The notes: generated by a model not told the origin, from the letters alone. Positions 36,229 to 45,824 are shown, counted from the stretch's first letter. The stretch: 64,000 nt of DNA from Clostridium ragsdalei P11 (GCF_001675165.1 NZ_LROS01000011.1:124001-188000), one strand, 5' to 3'. Program-made: numbers and translations.

Positions 36229-37503
36229 TTAATTAGCTTTTTCTAAATCCTTTATCTTTACACTTCTACTGTGAATAGTATGATTCCATTCTTTATCGTT
36301 TTTGTATATAATTCCTTGAAGAGAAATTGGAAACCATGTTATAACATATAGAGGATAAATTATGTAATACCCAAATATCCTAAGATCTAATTTTTTTTCT
36401 AAAATAAGTATAAAAGGAGTATATACAAATTGTAATATAGAAAATAGCACCGCTATAATCGTAAATAAATCAAAATTTATAGAGTATACAACTGTATTGA
36501 AATTAGATATTAAATTATATGTCTTCATAAAATATTGAATTACACCGCTTATAGCAGAAATTCCTATAAGAACAGTTACTATAGGTTGAATACTATAAAA
36601 TGCACAATCAAGAAGTACAAAATTGCAACTTTTTATTGATTTTATCAAAAGTTTAAAAAAATATCTGCTAGATACATCTGCAAATCCCTGCATCCACCTT
36701 TTTCTCTGTTTCCAAGACTGGAAAAGTGTAAGTGGCTTTTCATCATATATTATGGCATCATGTGCCCATCCTACCTTATAACCATGCAATACCAATTTAC
36801 ATGTAAACTCTAAATCTTCCGTAAGACACGTGGCACCCCAACCTAATTTTTTTAAAACAGTTATATCTATGCAAAAACCAGTTCCACCAAGTTGAGTTGA
36901 CAAGCCTAAATTACTTCTAGCTAGTTGAAACATCCTGTTACAGGTCCAAAATGCTATAGAATAACTTCCTGTAATCCACGTATCACAAGGGTTCTTACTA
37001 TCCAAATAACCTTGAACAACTTTATAGCCTTTGCAAAGCTGCTTATTCATCTCCTTCAAGAAATTTCTATTAACCAAATTATCAGCATCAAATATAGCAA
37101 CAGCATCGTACTTTTTTTTCATCTTAAAGATCTTATCAAACATCCACTCCAGTGCATAACCTTTACCTCTTTTTCCTTCGGTAAATCTTTCATACACAAT
37201 GGCTCCTTTTTTTCTAGCCTTTAATGCAGTTTTATCTGTACAGTTATCTGCAATTACAAAAATGTCGTATAATGCCTTAGGATAATCAAGTTTTTTTAAA
37301 CTTTCTATAATGTCATCAATTACAACTTCTTCATTGTGAGCTGCAACAATTAATGCAAAACTTTTTTCTGGTTTTACCTCTCCAGTATCTTTTTTTCTCC
37401 GTATGCCAAAAATTGATATAAACAAATAATAAATAGATATTATATAAACTGTATAAGTTAAAACACGAGAGGCATTATGAATTAATTCCTTAAAAATGCT
37501 CAA
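36229..37503 (-). CDS. Family 2 membrane glycosyltransferase
   Basis: The 424-residue protein is a processive-type GT2 enzyme resembling poly-N-acetylglucosamine or cellulose/hyaluronan synthases. It has an N-terminal membrane helix (about 10-32), the nucleotide-sugar domain with VIADNCTDKT and AIFDADNLVNRNF (DxD), TEDLEFT, and the QRKRW (Q/RxxRW) acceptor motif, followed by three or four C-terminal helices. The start is TTG at 37501-37503 with a GGGGGG site 6 nt upstream. It appears monocistronic with its own terminator. The polymer it makes cannot be named from sequence. Confidence 0.85.
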   Translation of the reverse strand: MSIFKELIHNASRVLTYTVYIISIYYLFISIFGIRRKKDTGEVKPEKSFALIVAAHNEEVVIDDIIESLKKLDYPKALYDIFVIADNCTDKTALKARKKGAIVYERFTEGKRGKGYALEWMFDKIFKMKKKYDAVAIFDADNLVNRNFLKEMNKQLCKGYKVVQGYLDSKNPCDTWITGSYSIAFWTCNRMFQLARSNLGLSTQLGGTGFCIDITVLKKLGWGATCLTEDLEFTCKLVLHGYKVGWAHDAIIYDEKPLTLFQSWKQRKRWMQGFADVSSRYFFKLLIKSIKSCNFVLLDCAFYSIQPIVTVLIGISAISGVIQYFMKTYNLISNFNTVVYSINFDLFTIIAVLFSILQFVYTPFILILEKKLDLRIFGYYIIYPLYVITWFPISLQGIIYKNDKEWNHTIHSRSVKIKDLEKAN

Positions 37504-37638
37504 TTTAATCCCCCCTAATTCAAAGTTATTTTAGCACAAATAAAAATTAATTACTATAGTAATTATAATAATTAATTAAAATATTTTATTTATGTAAAAA
37601 AGCAGCACTTAAAAGTTCTACCTTTTTACATAAATTCT

Positions 37639-38694
37639 CTATAAAGAAATTATTTTAGTTATTATATTTGCATCACAAGCATAGGCAATGGCAGATTCAT
37701 AAGATATTAATCCTTTTTTATAAAGTTCCGCCAGTGCTATATCCATTGTCTTCATACCATACTTTGATCCTGTTTGCATTGAAGATTCTATTTGATAGGT
37801 TTTTCCTTCTCTTATCATATTTTTAATGGCTGGAGTGGCAATCATAGTCTCAACTGCTGCTACTCTTCCCTTACCATCTTCTCTATGTATAAGCTGCTGA
37901 GATACTATTCCCCTTAAGACTGCTGCTAATTGTATTTTTATCTGCTGTTGTTGATACGGTGGAAATACATCTACAATTCTATCTATAGTTTTAGCTGCTC
38001 CTATAGTATGTAACGTCGAAAATACCAGATGTCCAGTTTCAGAAGCCGTAAGCACAACAGATATAGTTTCAAGGTCTCTCATTTCTCCCACTAAAATTAC
38101 ATCTGGATCTTCTCTAAGCACTGACTTTAAGGCATTAGCATAGCTAATAGAATCTTTTCCTATTTCCCTCTGATTTATTATAGACTTGTTGTGCTTATGT
38201 AAATATTCTATAGGATCTTCTAGAGTTATTATATGTGACGCTCTTGTACAATTTATTTCATTTATCATAGCTGCTAAAGTTGTACTTTTTCCACAACCTG
38301 TAGGACCTGTTACCAAAATCAGTCCTTTTTTATAGGATAAAAGATTTTTTATTACCTGTGGAAATTTAAGTTCATTTAAAGTAGGTATTTTCAATCCTAC
38401 AACTCTCACTGCAATGGCACTACTTCCCCTTTGCTTAAAAATATTTACTCTAAATCTACCAAGCCCAGCTACAGAAAATGATATATCAATTTCTCCAATT
38501 TTCATATATTTATCATAATCTTTATCTAATATTTCTTTACTAAATCTTTCTGTATCTGATGGCTGTAGTTTTTCCTTTCCAAGTACTTCAAGTTCTCCAT
38601 TTACCCTTATTACAGGAGGTACCCCTACAGTAAGGTGCAAATCTGATGCCTCTTCTTTAATAGTTATTTCTAATAAATCTTTTAGTGATAGCAA
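37639..38694 (-). CDS. pilT: Type IV pilus retraction ATPase PilT
   Basis: PilT is a hexameric ATPase that depolymerises type IV pili for twitching. The 351-residue protein has the N-terminal LLEITIKEEASDLHLTVGVPP domain, Walker A GPTGCGKST near 128-136, the Asp box and Walker B VGEMRDLET, and the AIRNLIRE-like (AIKNMIREGKT) C-terminal motif. The start is TTG at 38692-38694 with AGGGG upstream. No other pilus gene is in this window, so its partner pilins must lie elsewhere. Confidence 0.94.
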   Translation of the reverse strand: MLSLKDLLEITIKEEASDLHLTVGVPPVIRVNGELEVLGKEKLQPSDTERFSKEILDKDYDKYMKIGEIDISFSVAGLGRFRVNIFKQRGSSAIAVRVVGLKIPTLNELKFPQVIKNLLSYKKGLILVTGPTGCGKSTTLAAMINEINCTRASHIITLEDPIEYLHKHNKSIINQREIGKDSISYANALKSVLREDPDVILVGEMRDLETISVVLTASETGHLVFSTLHTIGAAKTIDRIVDVFPPYQQQQIKIQLAAVLRGIVSQQLIHREDGKGRVAAVETMIATPAIKNMIREGKTYQIESSMQTGSKYGMKTMDIALAELYKKGLISYESAIAYACDANIITKIISL

Positions 38695-38879
38695 TTTAAG
38701 TTCCCCTCTCTAATCCATCTATATTTTCAATAATTATTTTATACAATAAAACTTTAACTCCAAAATTTAAAAGTTATTTATAAAATTATATTATACCTTA
38801 TTATATTCGTCATTTATGTCTACTTTTTTATAAACAATTTTACTTTTGGCCAAAGTTATTTATAATTATCAAAAAATAA

Positions 38880-38936
38880 AATAAATTCCATATGCATTTA
38901 CATAAAATTGTGCAAAAATACATAATGGAATTTATT
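38880..38936 (-). terminator. Probable sigK terminator
   Basis: A 12-bp AATAAATTCCAT/ATGGAATTTATT stem with a 33-nt loop lies about 30 nt past sigK. No strong T-tract follows in the minus direction, so efficiency is uncertain. Confidence 0.5.
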
Positions 38937-38967
38937 AAAACCTTTACTCTCTAAGTTTGATCCAAAA

Positions 38968-39669
38968 TTATCCTGTACCGTAATTTAATTCTTTGTACAA
39001 CTTTTTTAAAGCCTTTTTTTCAATTCTTGATACATAAGATCTTGATATTCCTAGAAGCTTAGCTATCTCTCTTTGAGTCCTTGGTTTTCCCTCCAAAAGG
39101 CCATATCGCATTTCTACAACACTTTTTTCTCTTTCAGATAAACAAGTGTTTATTTTAGAATATAATTTTTTTACCTGTAATTTTTGTTCTACAATCTCAA
39201 TTATAGAACCTTCATCACTACTGAGAACATCCATAAGAGATATTTCATTTCCTTCTTTATCAACACCTATAGGATCTTCCAAGTATACTTCATTTCTAAT
39301 TTTCTTATTATTTCTTATAAGCATCAATATCTCATTTTCTATACACTTTGCTGCATATGTTGCTAGTCTAGTTCCCTTAGACATGTCAAAAGAATCTATT
39401 GCTTTAATAAGACCAACAGTTCCAATGGAAATTAGCTCATCTACTTCTTTACTAGGATATGAATATTTTTTTACAATATGTGCTACTAGTCTTAAATTTC
39501 TCTCCACTAAAATACTTTTAGCAAGCAAATCTCCCTGTTCTAATTTTTTGAGATAATATTCTTCCTCTTCATCACTTAAGGGTTGTGGAAATGAACTACT
39601 ATTTGTAACGTAAGCCGTCATAAATACTACATTTCCCAGGATATCTAATAAGCAATTTGTTAAAAACAC
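38968..39669 (-). CDS. sigK: RNA polymerase late mother-cell sigma factor K (intact, pro-form)
   Basis: Sigma-K drives late coat and cortex genes. The 233-residue protein has a hydrophobic pro-sequence of about 20 residues (MFLTNCLLDILGNVVFMTA), then FPQPLSDEEEE and intact regions 2, 3 and 4 (DELISIGTVGLIKAIDSFD; EIAKLLGISRSYVSRIEK). The frame is uninterrupted, so no skin-type element splits it. The start is GTG at 39667-39669 with GGAGGAG 6 nt upstream. Activation by SpoIVFB-type proteolysis is expected but not shown here. Confidence 0.96.
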   Translation of the reverse strand: MFLTNCLLDILGNVVFMTAYVTNSSSFPQPLSDEEEEYYLKKLEQGDLLAKSILVERNLRLVAHIVKKYSYPSKEVDELISIGTVGLIKAIDSFDMSKGTRLATYAAKCIENEILMLIRNNKKIRNEVYLEDPIGVDKEGNEISLMDVLSSDEGSIIEIVEQKLQVKKLYSKINTCLSEREKSVVEMRYGLLEGKPRTQREIAKLLGISRSYVSRIEKKALKKLYKELNYGTG

Positions 39670-39751
39670 TTGTTGCTCCTCCTAACAGTGCTTATTAATA
39701 TACTATGAATATATTTTAAAAAAGTGCACACATAAATAAATTTATTTAATT

Positions 39752-41416
39752 TCACTTTAAATACTGCTGTACTTTCAAAATTATATTTTTAAAAATAGGA
39801 GCTGCAGTATTTCCTCCACTTTCGCTGTCTTTATTTATATCTTCAACAAAAACTACCATCGAATAATATCTTCCATTTGCTTTAAAGAAACCGGAAAACC
39901 ATCCATCTGAATGTTCCTGTGCAGTTTTGCTGCTGCCAGTAAGTTCCACTCTCTGCGTGCTTCCAGTCTTTCCTCCTACTTCCTGGTCATTTATATACGC
40001 TGATTTTGCTGTACCCATGTCAACTACATTTATCATCTGCTTCTTCATTTCCTCTGCTGTAGATTTCTCAATTACAGAATTACTTGTAGTATTAACTTGT
40101 TCTATAACATTATTTTTATCATCTACGTAACTATCTACTACATACGGTTTAACATATACTCCATCATTTATAACTGTATTAGGTATACTTATAGCTTCTA
40201 GTGGAGTTATTCTTACATTTTGACCTATAGCTGCAAGTCCCAGGCTTCCATCACTATAACTTGGGTTTTTCACCTCAAATCGGCCCTCTTTTTCACTATC
40301 CAAATTTAACACTTTTTGAAACAATCCTTGGGATTTTGCATTGTCATAAAAATTGTTAAATCCAACCTTATTTCCTATTTGAGAAAATACATCATTACAT
40401 GACAGTGTAAGTGCTCCCTCTGGAGTTAAAGTTCCGTGATGGGACTCATCTTTTTCTTCATAAAGTCCTCTACATGTAAACTTATCATTTACACTTATCA
40501 TATTCTTATCGAGTCCTGCTTCCTCCACTAAAACTTTGAATATAGATCCAGGGAAAAATCCATGATTAGTAGAAACCCCTAAATTTACATTTGGCTTATT
40601 ATCATCTTTCTGCACTAGAGCTTTTATCTTTCCTGTATTTGCCTCCATTAAAACTACACCAATCTGGCCATAGTTTTTATTTTCGCTGCTATTTAACACC
40701 TCTTTTATTTTATCTTCTATATCTTTGTCTATAGTCAACCTAACATTTACATTGTTTTTAGGTAAATTGGTCTTTTTCCCTATTATATTTCCATTTACAT
40801 CTCTCTCAAATACTACCTGAGATTTTTCGTTGTTCTTAGTTTTATTATATATCTGCATTTCCAAAGAATTCCCAGATTTCATCTTATTATCCTTAGTTCT
40901 TCTAGGGTTTTCAAGTAAATTTTCTATGCTCCACACTCCACTCCTATTTAATGGGGAGTATATATAAGTATAAAATCCATTTACACCTTTTATATCTTTT
41001 AGTTTATTATATGTACTCGCGTCAATTTCATAATATACTTTTTGACTGCTATTTAGCACAGCTATCTTAGATAAATCATAACTACTATTATAATTTCTAA
41101 GAGTGTATACAAGTGTCAAAACTTTCTCTGAATCTGCATTTTGATTATCTTTTAAAAACACTTCCGGCAGTATTACAACATAATATTTTTTATTGTAACT
41201 CATAAGCTGTCTTCCATAAGAATCAAATAATTTATAATTGGCATCTGTTAGATCTTCTTTGTAGGAATACTGAGCATCCGCCATTACACTTAATTTGTTC
41301 CATCCAAAATATTGCACCTTTATTATTTTAAAATATAATACTGAAAATATTAAAATAATTACTATAAATAAAAAACACTGTCTTTTTCTAATTACATTTC
41401 TATTAATCTCAAACAT
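39752..41416 (-). CDS. Class B penicillin-binding protein (transpeptidase)
   Basis: This is a membrane-anchored D,D-transpeptidase that cross-links peptidoglycan. It has one N-terminal helix (about 14-34 after the start), a dimerisation region, and the penicillin-binding motifs GSIFK (SxxK), LSCND (SxN) and GGKTGST (KTG). I start at the ATG at 41414-41416 (MFEINRNVIRKRQ), with a GAGGTG site 6 nt upstream; the open frame extends 18 codons further but crosses the hairpin at 41417-41464. The product is 554 residues. Division (FtsI) versus sporulation (SpoVD-like) use cannot be told; no PASTA domain is present. Confidence 0.88.
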   Translation of the reverse strand: MFEINRNVIRKRQCFLFIVIILIFSVLYFKIIKVQYFGWNKLSVMADAQYSYKEDLTDANYKLFDSYGRQLMSYNKKYYVVILPEVFLKDNQNADSEKVLTLVYTLRNYNSSYDLSKIAVLNSSQKVYYEIDASTYNKLKDIKGVNGFYTYIYSPLNRSGVWSIENLLENPRRTKDNKMKSGNSLEMQIYNKTKNNEKSQVVFERDVNGNIIGKKTNLPKNNVNVRLTIDKDIEDKIKEVLNSSENKNYGQIGVVLMEANTGKIKALVQKDDNKPNVNLGVSTNHGFFPGSIFKVLVEEAGLDKNMISVNDKFTCRGLYEEKDESHHGTLTPEGALTLSCNDVFSQIGNKVGFNNFYDNAKSQGLFQKVLNLDSEKEGRFEVKNPSYSDGSLGLAAIGQNVRITPLEAISIPNTVINDGVYVKPYVVDSYVDDKNNVIEQVNTTSNSVIEKSTAEEMKKQMINVVDMGTAKSAYINDQEVGGKTGSTQRVELTGSSKTAQEHSDGWFSGFFKANGRYYSMVVFVEDINKDSESGGNTAAPIFKNIILKVQQYLK

Positions 41417-41464
41417 AAAAAACACCTCATCTAGACTAAAATTTTGTCCAAAATAAGGTGTTTT
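41417..41464 (-). terminator. Hairpin overlapping the PBP ribosome-binding site
   Basis: In the minus direction AAAACACCT pairs with AGGTGTTTT and TTTTTT follows, the form of a terminator for the U32 peptidase gene, 36 nt past its stop. The 3' arm contains the GAGGTG site of the penicillin-binding protein gene, so the same structure could hide that site in a read-through transcript. Confidence 0.75.
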
Positions 41465-41499
41465 ATTCATAATGTTATGATTTTTACCATATTTATTTT

Positions 41500-42726
41500 T
41501 TACTTATCATTTTTTGCTTTTAAAAGCATATCTCCCTTTTCCATTTTGTTACTTACTTTAGCTGTAAATATCATTTGGGCTACGGGTGCCGATTCTATTT
41601 TTTCTCCCTTTTCATTTCTCATATCACAAAGGCGTATACAAAAGCCATCATCTTTAGGTCTAAGCACTTCTACTTCATCTTCGTTAAGAACCTTATTCCT
41701 CTGTTCTATAACAACCCTTTCTTCAAGGCTATCATAATCTTTCACTATTCCTACTATATCATAATTTCTTATATATGAAGAGGTTTCATATATCTGTTTG
41801 CCCGGATCTCCAAAATAGAATCCAGTATAATATACTCTATGGCTTGCTTTCATTAAATCATCCAACCATACTTTTTTAAATTTATATGAATCTGGATTTT
41901 CAAAATAAGCATCTATTGCCCTTCTATAGGCTTTTACTACAGTAGCCACATAATATGAACTCTTCATTCTTCCTTCTATTTTTAATGAATTTATGCCACT
42001 CTTAACTAGTTCAGGAATATGCTCTATCATGCATAAATCTTTAGAATTTAATATATAAGCTCCTCTATCATCTTCAAATACTGGGAAGTATTCCCCTTGT
42101 CTTTTTTCTTCCATCAAATAATATTTATATCTACATGGCTGGGCACATTGGCCTCTATTGGCATCTCTCCCTGTCATATAATTTGAAAGTACACATCTAC
42201 CAGAATAGGACATACACATTGCCCCATGGACAAAAGCCTCTATTTCACAACTCTCCGGTAAATGGCATCGTATCTCACTTATTTCTTTAAGCGATAACTC
42301 TCTTGCAAGTACTATTCTCTTTACTCCTTGGTTGTGCCAGAACATAGCTGATTTCCAATTCACATTATTGGCCTGAGTACTTAAATGAAGTTCTAAATTG
42401 GGAACAACTTCTTTCGCAGTCATTATTATTCCTGGATCAGATACAAGTATTGCATCTGCTTTTAATTCATATAATTTTTTTAAGTAATCTTCCATTCCCA
42501 CTAAATCTTCATTATGAGGGAACACATTTACAGTTACAAATACCTTTTTACCCCTTTTATGGGCGTACTCTATTCCTTCTTTTAATTCATTATCTGCAAA
42601 ATTATCTGCAAAAGCTCTTAAATTCAGCTTACTGCCTCCAAGATAAACTGCATCAGCACCAAAGTTTATAGCTGTCTTCAGCTTTTCAAGATTACCAGCT
42701 GGTGCTAGAAGTTCTGGTTTTTTCAT
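41500..42726 (-). CDS. trhP: U32-family protein, tRNA U34 hydroxylation (TrhP)
   Basis: Peptidase-U32-family proteins of this type (YrrN/YrrO, YegQ) install 5-hydroxyuridine at tRNA position 34 using prephenate-derived chemistry and an iron-sulfur cluster. The 408-residue protein begins KKPELLAPAGNLEKLK and carries the U32 signature CMSYSGRCVLSNYMTGRDAN with further cysteines in RGQCAQPCRY. It lies 1 nt after trmR, whose product would methylate its product. No protease activity should be assumed. Confidence 0.9.
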   Translation of the reverse strand: MKKPELLAPAGNLEKLKTAINFGADAVYLGGSKLNLRAFADNFADNELKEGIEYAHKRGKKVFVTVNVFPHNEDLVGMEDYLKKLYELKADAILVSDPGIIMTAKEVVPNLELHLSTQANNVNWKSAMFWHNQGVKRIVLARELSLKEISEIRCHLPESCEIEAFVHGAMCMSYSGRCVLSNYMTGRDANRGQCAQPCRYKYYLMEEKRQGEYFPVFEDDRGAYILNSKDLCMIEHIPELVKSGINSLKIEGRMKSSYYVATVVKAYRRAIDAYFENPDSYKFKKVWLDDLMKASHRVYYTGFYFGDPGKQIYETSSYIRNYDIVGIVKDYDSLEERVVIEQRNKVLNEDEVEVLRPKDDGFCIRLCDMRNEKGEKIESAPVAQMIFTAKVSNKMEKGDMLLKAKNDK

Positions 42727-42727
42727 C

Positions 42728-43375
42728 TTAATTCCTCCTCACTGTAACAGCTATACCATCTCCCATAGGTATAATTGATGTTATAAATTTATCATGATCA
42801 GATATGGTATTTAAGTACTCTCTCATTCTTTTTACTATAGTTATCTTTCTTCTCTTCACCAATTCATCTGAAGCAATCATTCCTCTAAATAATGCATTAT
42901 CTGCTACTATCATGCCTTCTTCATTTAAAAGTTTTAAACAATAAGGTAAAAAATGATTATAGTGTGCTTTGCCTGCATCCATAAATATAAAATCATATTG
43001 TTCCTTCATACTTTTAAGTACTTCCAGGCAGTCTCCTTCTATAATGTCAATGTGCTGCTCAAATTTATATTTTTTCACATTTTCCCTGGCGATTTCTATC
43101 ATGTGCTTATCTCTTTCAACCGTTGTTATATGACTTTTTTTATGGGAACTTAAGCTCATGAGAATAGCAGAATAACCAATTGCCGTTCCAAGCTCCAAAA
43201 TTTTTAAGGGCTTTTTAACAGTTATCATAAGTTCTAAAAATCTTGCCACTTCCTTATGAACTATTGGAACAGAATTTAATCTAGCGTATTCTTCCATCTC
43301 ATTTAATATCCCATCATGTTCTCCTATCAATGATCTTATATAATTTTCCATGTATTCATATGCAACACCGCTCAT
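42728..43375 (-). CDS. trmR: tRNA 5-hydroxyuridine O-methyltransferase TrmR
   Basis: The class I SAM O-methyltransferase converts ho5U34 to mo5U34. Visible motifs are ILELGTAIGYSAI (SAM motif I) near 62-74 and YDFIFMDAGKAHY with metal-binding Asp near 133-145. The start is ATG at 43373-43375 with GGAGG 5 nt upstream; a TTG four codons earlier overlaps that site. The family also contains catechol O-methyltransferases, but adjacency to trhP, as in Bacillus yrrM-yrrN-yrrO, favours TrmR. Confidence 0.88.
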   Translation of the reverse strand: MSGVAYEYMENYIRSLIGEHDGILNEMEEYARLNSVPIVHKEVARFLELMITVKKPLKILELGTAIGYSAILMSLSSHKKSHITTVERDKHMIEIARENVKKYKFEQHIDIIEGDCLEVLKSMKEQYDFIFMDAGKAHYNHFLPYCLKLLNEEGMIVADNALFRGMIASDELVKRRKITIVKRMREYLNTISDHDKFITSIIPMGDGIAVTVRRN

Positions 43376-43432
43376 TTTTTCCTCCAAAATAACTTCAAAT
43401 TAAATAGTTATTCTTATGTTTAAAAACTTTTA

Positions 43433-45256
43433 CTATTTTCTCCTTGCAGCCTTTTTTCTAAGATCTGTATTTAATATTCTCTTTCTCATTCTTATACTCT
43501 TAGGAGTAATCTCCACTAATTCATCCGATGCTATAAACTCTAGTGATTTTTCAAGACTCATTTTATTTACAGGAACTAACTTTAATGCATCATCTGCACT
43601 TGAAGTTCTTGTATTTGTCAAATGCTTCTTTTTGCATACATTTACCTCTATATCCTCAGCTCTTGAACATTCACCAGCTATCATTCCTTCATATACTTCT
43701 GTTCCTGGCTCTATAAAAAGAATTCCTCTTTCTTGAGCATTAAAAAGTCCATAAGTTATAGCAGTACCTGGCTCAAATACTACAAGTGATCCTCTTGTTC
43801 TTTCTGGTATATCACCTTTGTATTGTTCATAACTATCCAATACATGGTTCATTATTCCATTTCCCTTGGTATCTGTCATAAATTCGTTTCTGAATCCAAT
43901 AAGTCCCCTTGCTGGTATTTTAAATTCCAATCTTGTATATCCATTAACTGCGGAAGTCATATTTACCATTTCAGCTTTTCTAGGTCCAAGCTTTTCCATA
44001 ACAACTCCCATAAACTCTTCAGGCACATCTATAGTCAAATATTCAATAGGTTCTAATTTTTTTCCATTTTCTTCTTTAAATATAACTGTTGGTTTTGAAA
44101 CTTGAAATTCATAGCCTTCTCTTCTCATAGTTTCTATTAAAACTGAAAGATGAAGTTCTCCTCTACCGCTTACTTTAAAGCAATCTGCTGAGTCAGTTTC
44201 CTCTACTTTAAGGGCAACATTTGTTTCAAGTTCCTTCATAAGTCTATCCCTTAAATGTCTTGAAGTTACATAATCTCCTTCTCTGCCAGCAAAAGGTGAA
44301 TCATTTACCATAAAGTTCATATTCAATGTAGGTTCATCTATCTCTACAAAAGGAAGTGCTTCTGGTTCTGAAGCATCTGCTATAGTTTCACCTATATTTA
44401 TATCAGGGATACCTGATACCGCAACTATATCACCAAGTTTTGCTTCATCTACCTCTTTCTTTTTAAGTCCATCATAAACATAAAGGTTAGACACTTTTAC
44501 ATTTTCTATTTTATTTCCTTTTCTTATAAGTGCAACTTGCTCATTTTTCTTTATACTTCCTCTTGTTATTTTTCCTACACCTATTCTGCCTACATATTCA
44601 TTGTGGTCTATAGTTGTAATTAACATTTGAAGTGGCATATCTAAATATCCTTGAGGTGGAGCAACATGCTTTATTATTTCATCAAATAAAGGTTCCATAT
44701 TATCTGATTCATCTTCCATCTCTTTTTTAGCAAACCCTGCTTTTGAAGAACAATAAACTACAGGAAAGTCAAGCTGTTCATCATTAGCACCTAACTCTAT
44801 AAATAAATCAAAAATTTCATCCAATACCTCAGAAGGTCTTGCATCCGACTTATCTATTTTATTTATAACAACTATTGGTTTTAGTTTTAATTCCAATGCT
44901 TTTTTCAAAACAAATTTTGTCTGAGGCATAGGTCCTTCATAAGCATCTACTAATAATAAGACACTATCTACCATTTCAAGTACACGTTCTACTTCTCCTC
45001 CAAAATCTGCATGGCCCGGTGTGTCTACTATATTTATTTTAATTCCTTTATGCATTACAGAAGTATTCTTTGATAGTATAGTAATACCTCTTTCCTTTTC
45101 AAGATCATTTGAGTCCATGACTCTCTCTTCAACTTTTTCATTTGATCTAAATATATTGCTTTGTCTTAATAATGCATCTACCAATGTGGTCTTACCATGA
45201 TCGACATGGGCTATTATTGCCACATTTCTTATATCATTTCTTGTAAACAAATTCAT
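43433..45256 (-). CDS. typA: Ribosome-binding translational GTPase TypA/BipA
   Basis: BipA is an EF-G-like GTPase that assists ribosome assembly, especially in the cold or under stress. The 607-residue protein has IAHVDHGKTTLVD (G1), RGITI, DTPGHADFGGE (G3), NKIDKSDARP (G4), and the characteristic C-terminal domain with RTSSADDALKLVP. The start is ATG at 45254-45256 with GGAGGAG 7 nt upstream; 13 extra open codons lie before it. A terminator at 45319-45350 separates it from the upstream gene. Confidence 0.97.
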   Translation of the reverse strand: MNLFTRNDIRNVAIIAHVDHGKTTLVDALLRQSNIFRSNEKVEERVMDSNDLEKERGITILSKNTSVMHKGIKINIVDTPGHADFGGEVERVLEMVDSVLLLVDAYEGPMPQTKFVLKKALELKLKPIVVINKIDKSDARPSEVLDEIFDLFIELGANDEQLDFPVVYCSSKAGFAKKEMEDESDNMEPLFDEIIKHVAPPQGYLDMPLQMLITTIDHNEYVGRIGVGKITRGSIKKNEQVALIRKGNKIENVKVSNLYVYDGLKKKEVDEAKLGDIVAVSGIPDINIGETIADASEPEALPFVEIDEPTLNMNFMVNDSPFAGREGDYVTSRHLRDRLMKELETNVALKVEETDSADCFKVSGRGELHLSVLIETMRREGYEFQVSKPTVIFKEENGKKLEPIEYLTIDVPEEFMGVVMEKLGPRKAEMVNMTSAVNGYTRLEFKIPARGLIGFRNEFMTDTKGNGIMNHVLDSYEQYKGDIPERTRGSLVVFEPGTAITYGLFNAQERGILFIEPGTEVYEGMIAGECSRAEDIEVNVCKKKHLTNTRTSSADDALKLVPVNKMSLEKSLEFIASDELVEITPKSIRMRKRILNTDLRKKAARRK

Positions 45257-45318
45257 TATTACTCCTCCAATTTTACACTTAAACTGACTAAACATATTAA
45301 AATTCTGAATAAATACTC

Positions 45319-45350
45319 AAAAAAATTGGATACTTCCCTGTATCCAATTT
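45319..45350 (-). terminator. Terminator of the YlbF/YheA-family gene
   Basis: A perfect 11-bp AAATTGGATAC/GTATCCAATTT stem with a six-base loop is followed in the minus direction by a run of seven T. Confidence 0.9.
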
Positions 45351-45430
45351 AAAGTAACATATTTATTTTAATATCATAGTGTTAAAAAGTCAACTTTCTA
45401 AACATCATTCTAATGGTTTTCACGTAAAAA

Positions 45431-45790
45431 CTATTTTTTATTTTTACCTGTTCCAAAAGAAAAGTCTATTCCTATGGCATCATTTAGCACCTTTAATATA
45501 TTCTGCCACATAATACTGAATCTCTGTTCTGTCTGTATATAGTTATTTACAGAAGGATTCATAGATACTACAGAACCTATATTTTTAAATTTTTGTTTAG
45601 TTTTCTCAGAGACCTCTCCATTTTGCATTTGCTCTGAATAAGCCTCCATTTGTATTTTCCTAAAGTCATCTAACATTTTTATATTTGCTTCACTTTTTTC
45701 TATTTCCTTACTTGCCTCTCTTAATGCAGTCACTTCTTCACAGTTTTTAAGCTCTGCTGCAAGCTCACTTGCTTTATCGCATATACTCAT
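45431..45790 (-). CDS. YlbF/YheA-family helical regulator
   Basis: This 119-residue helical protein fits the YlbF/YheA (UPF0342) group, with the pattern ASELAAELKNCEEVTALREA, MLDDFRKIQMEAYSEQM and an SMNPSVNNYIQTEQRFS segment. YlbF in Bacillus is part of a complex that steers RNase Y; YheA's role is unclear. I start at the ATG at 45788-45790, 9 nt after GGGAGG; the ATG three codons earlier abuts that site. It lies 34 nt downstream of the RNase J gene. Confidence 0.78.
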   Translation of the reverse strand: MSICDKASELAAELKNCEEVTALREASKEIEKSEANIKMLDDFRKIQMEAYSEQMQNGEVSEKTKQKFKNIGSVVSMNPSVNNYIQTEQRFSIMWQNILKVLNDAIGIDFSFGTGKNKK

Positions 45791-45824
45791 TTCAACCATC
45801 CTCCCTAGACAATATTTCCAAATA

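Noticed and set aside
38968-39669. Skin-type prophage or recombinase near sigK
   Set aside because: The sigK frame is continuous and no recombinase gene lies nearby.
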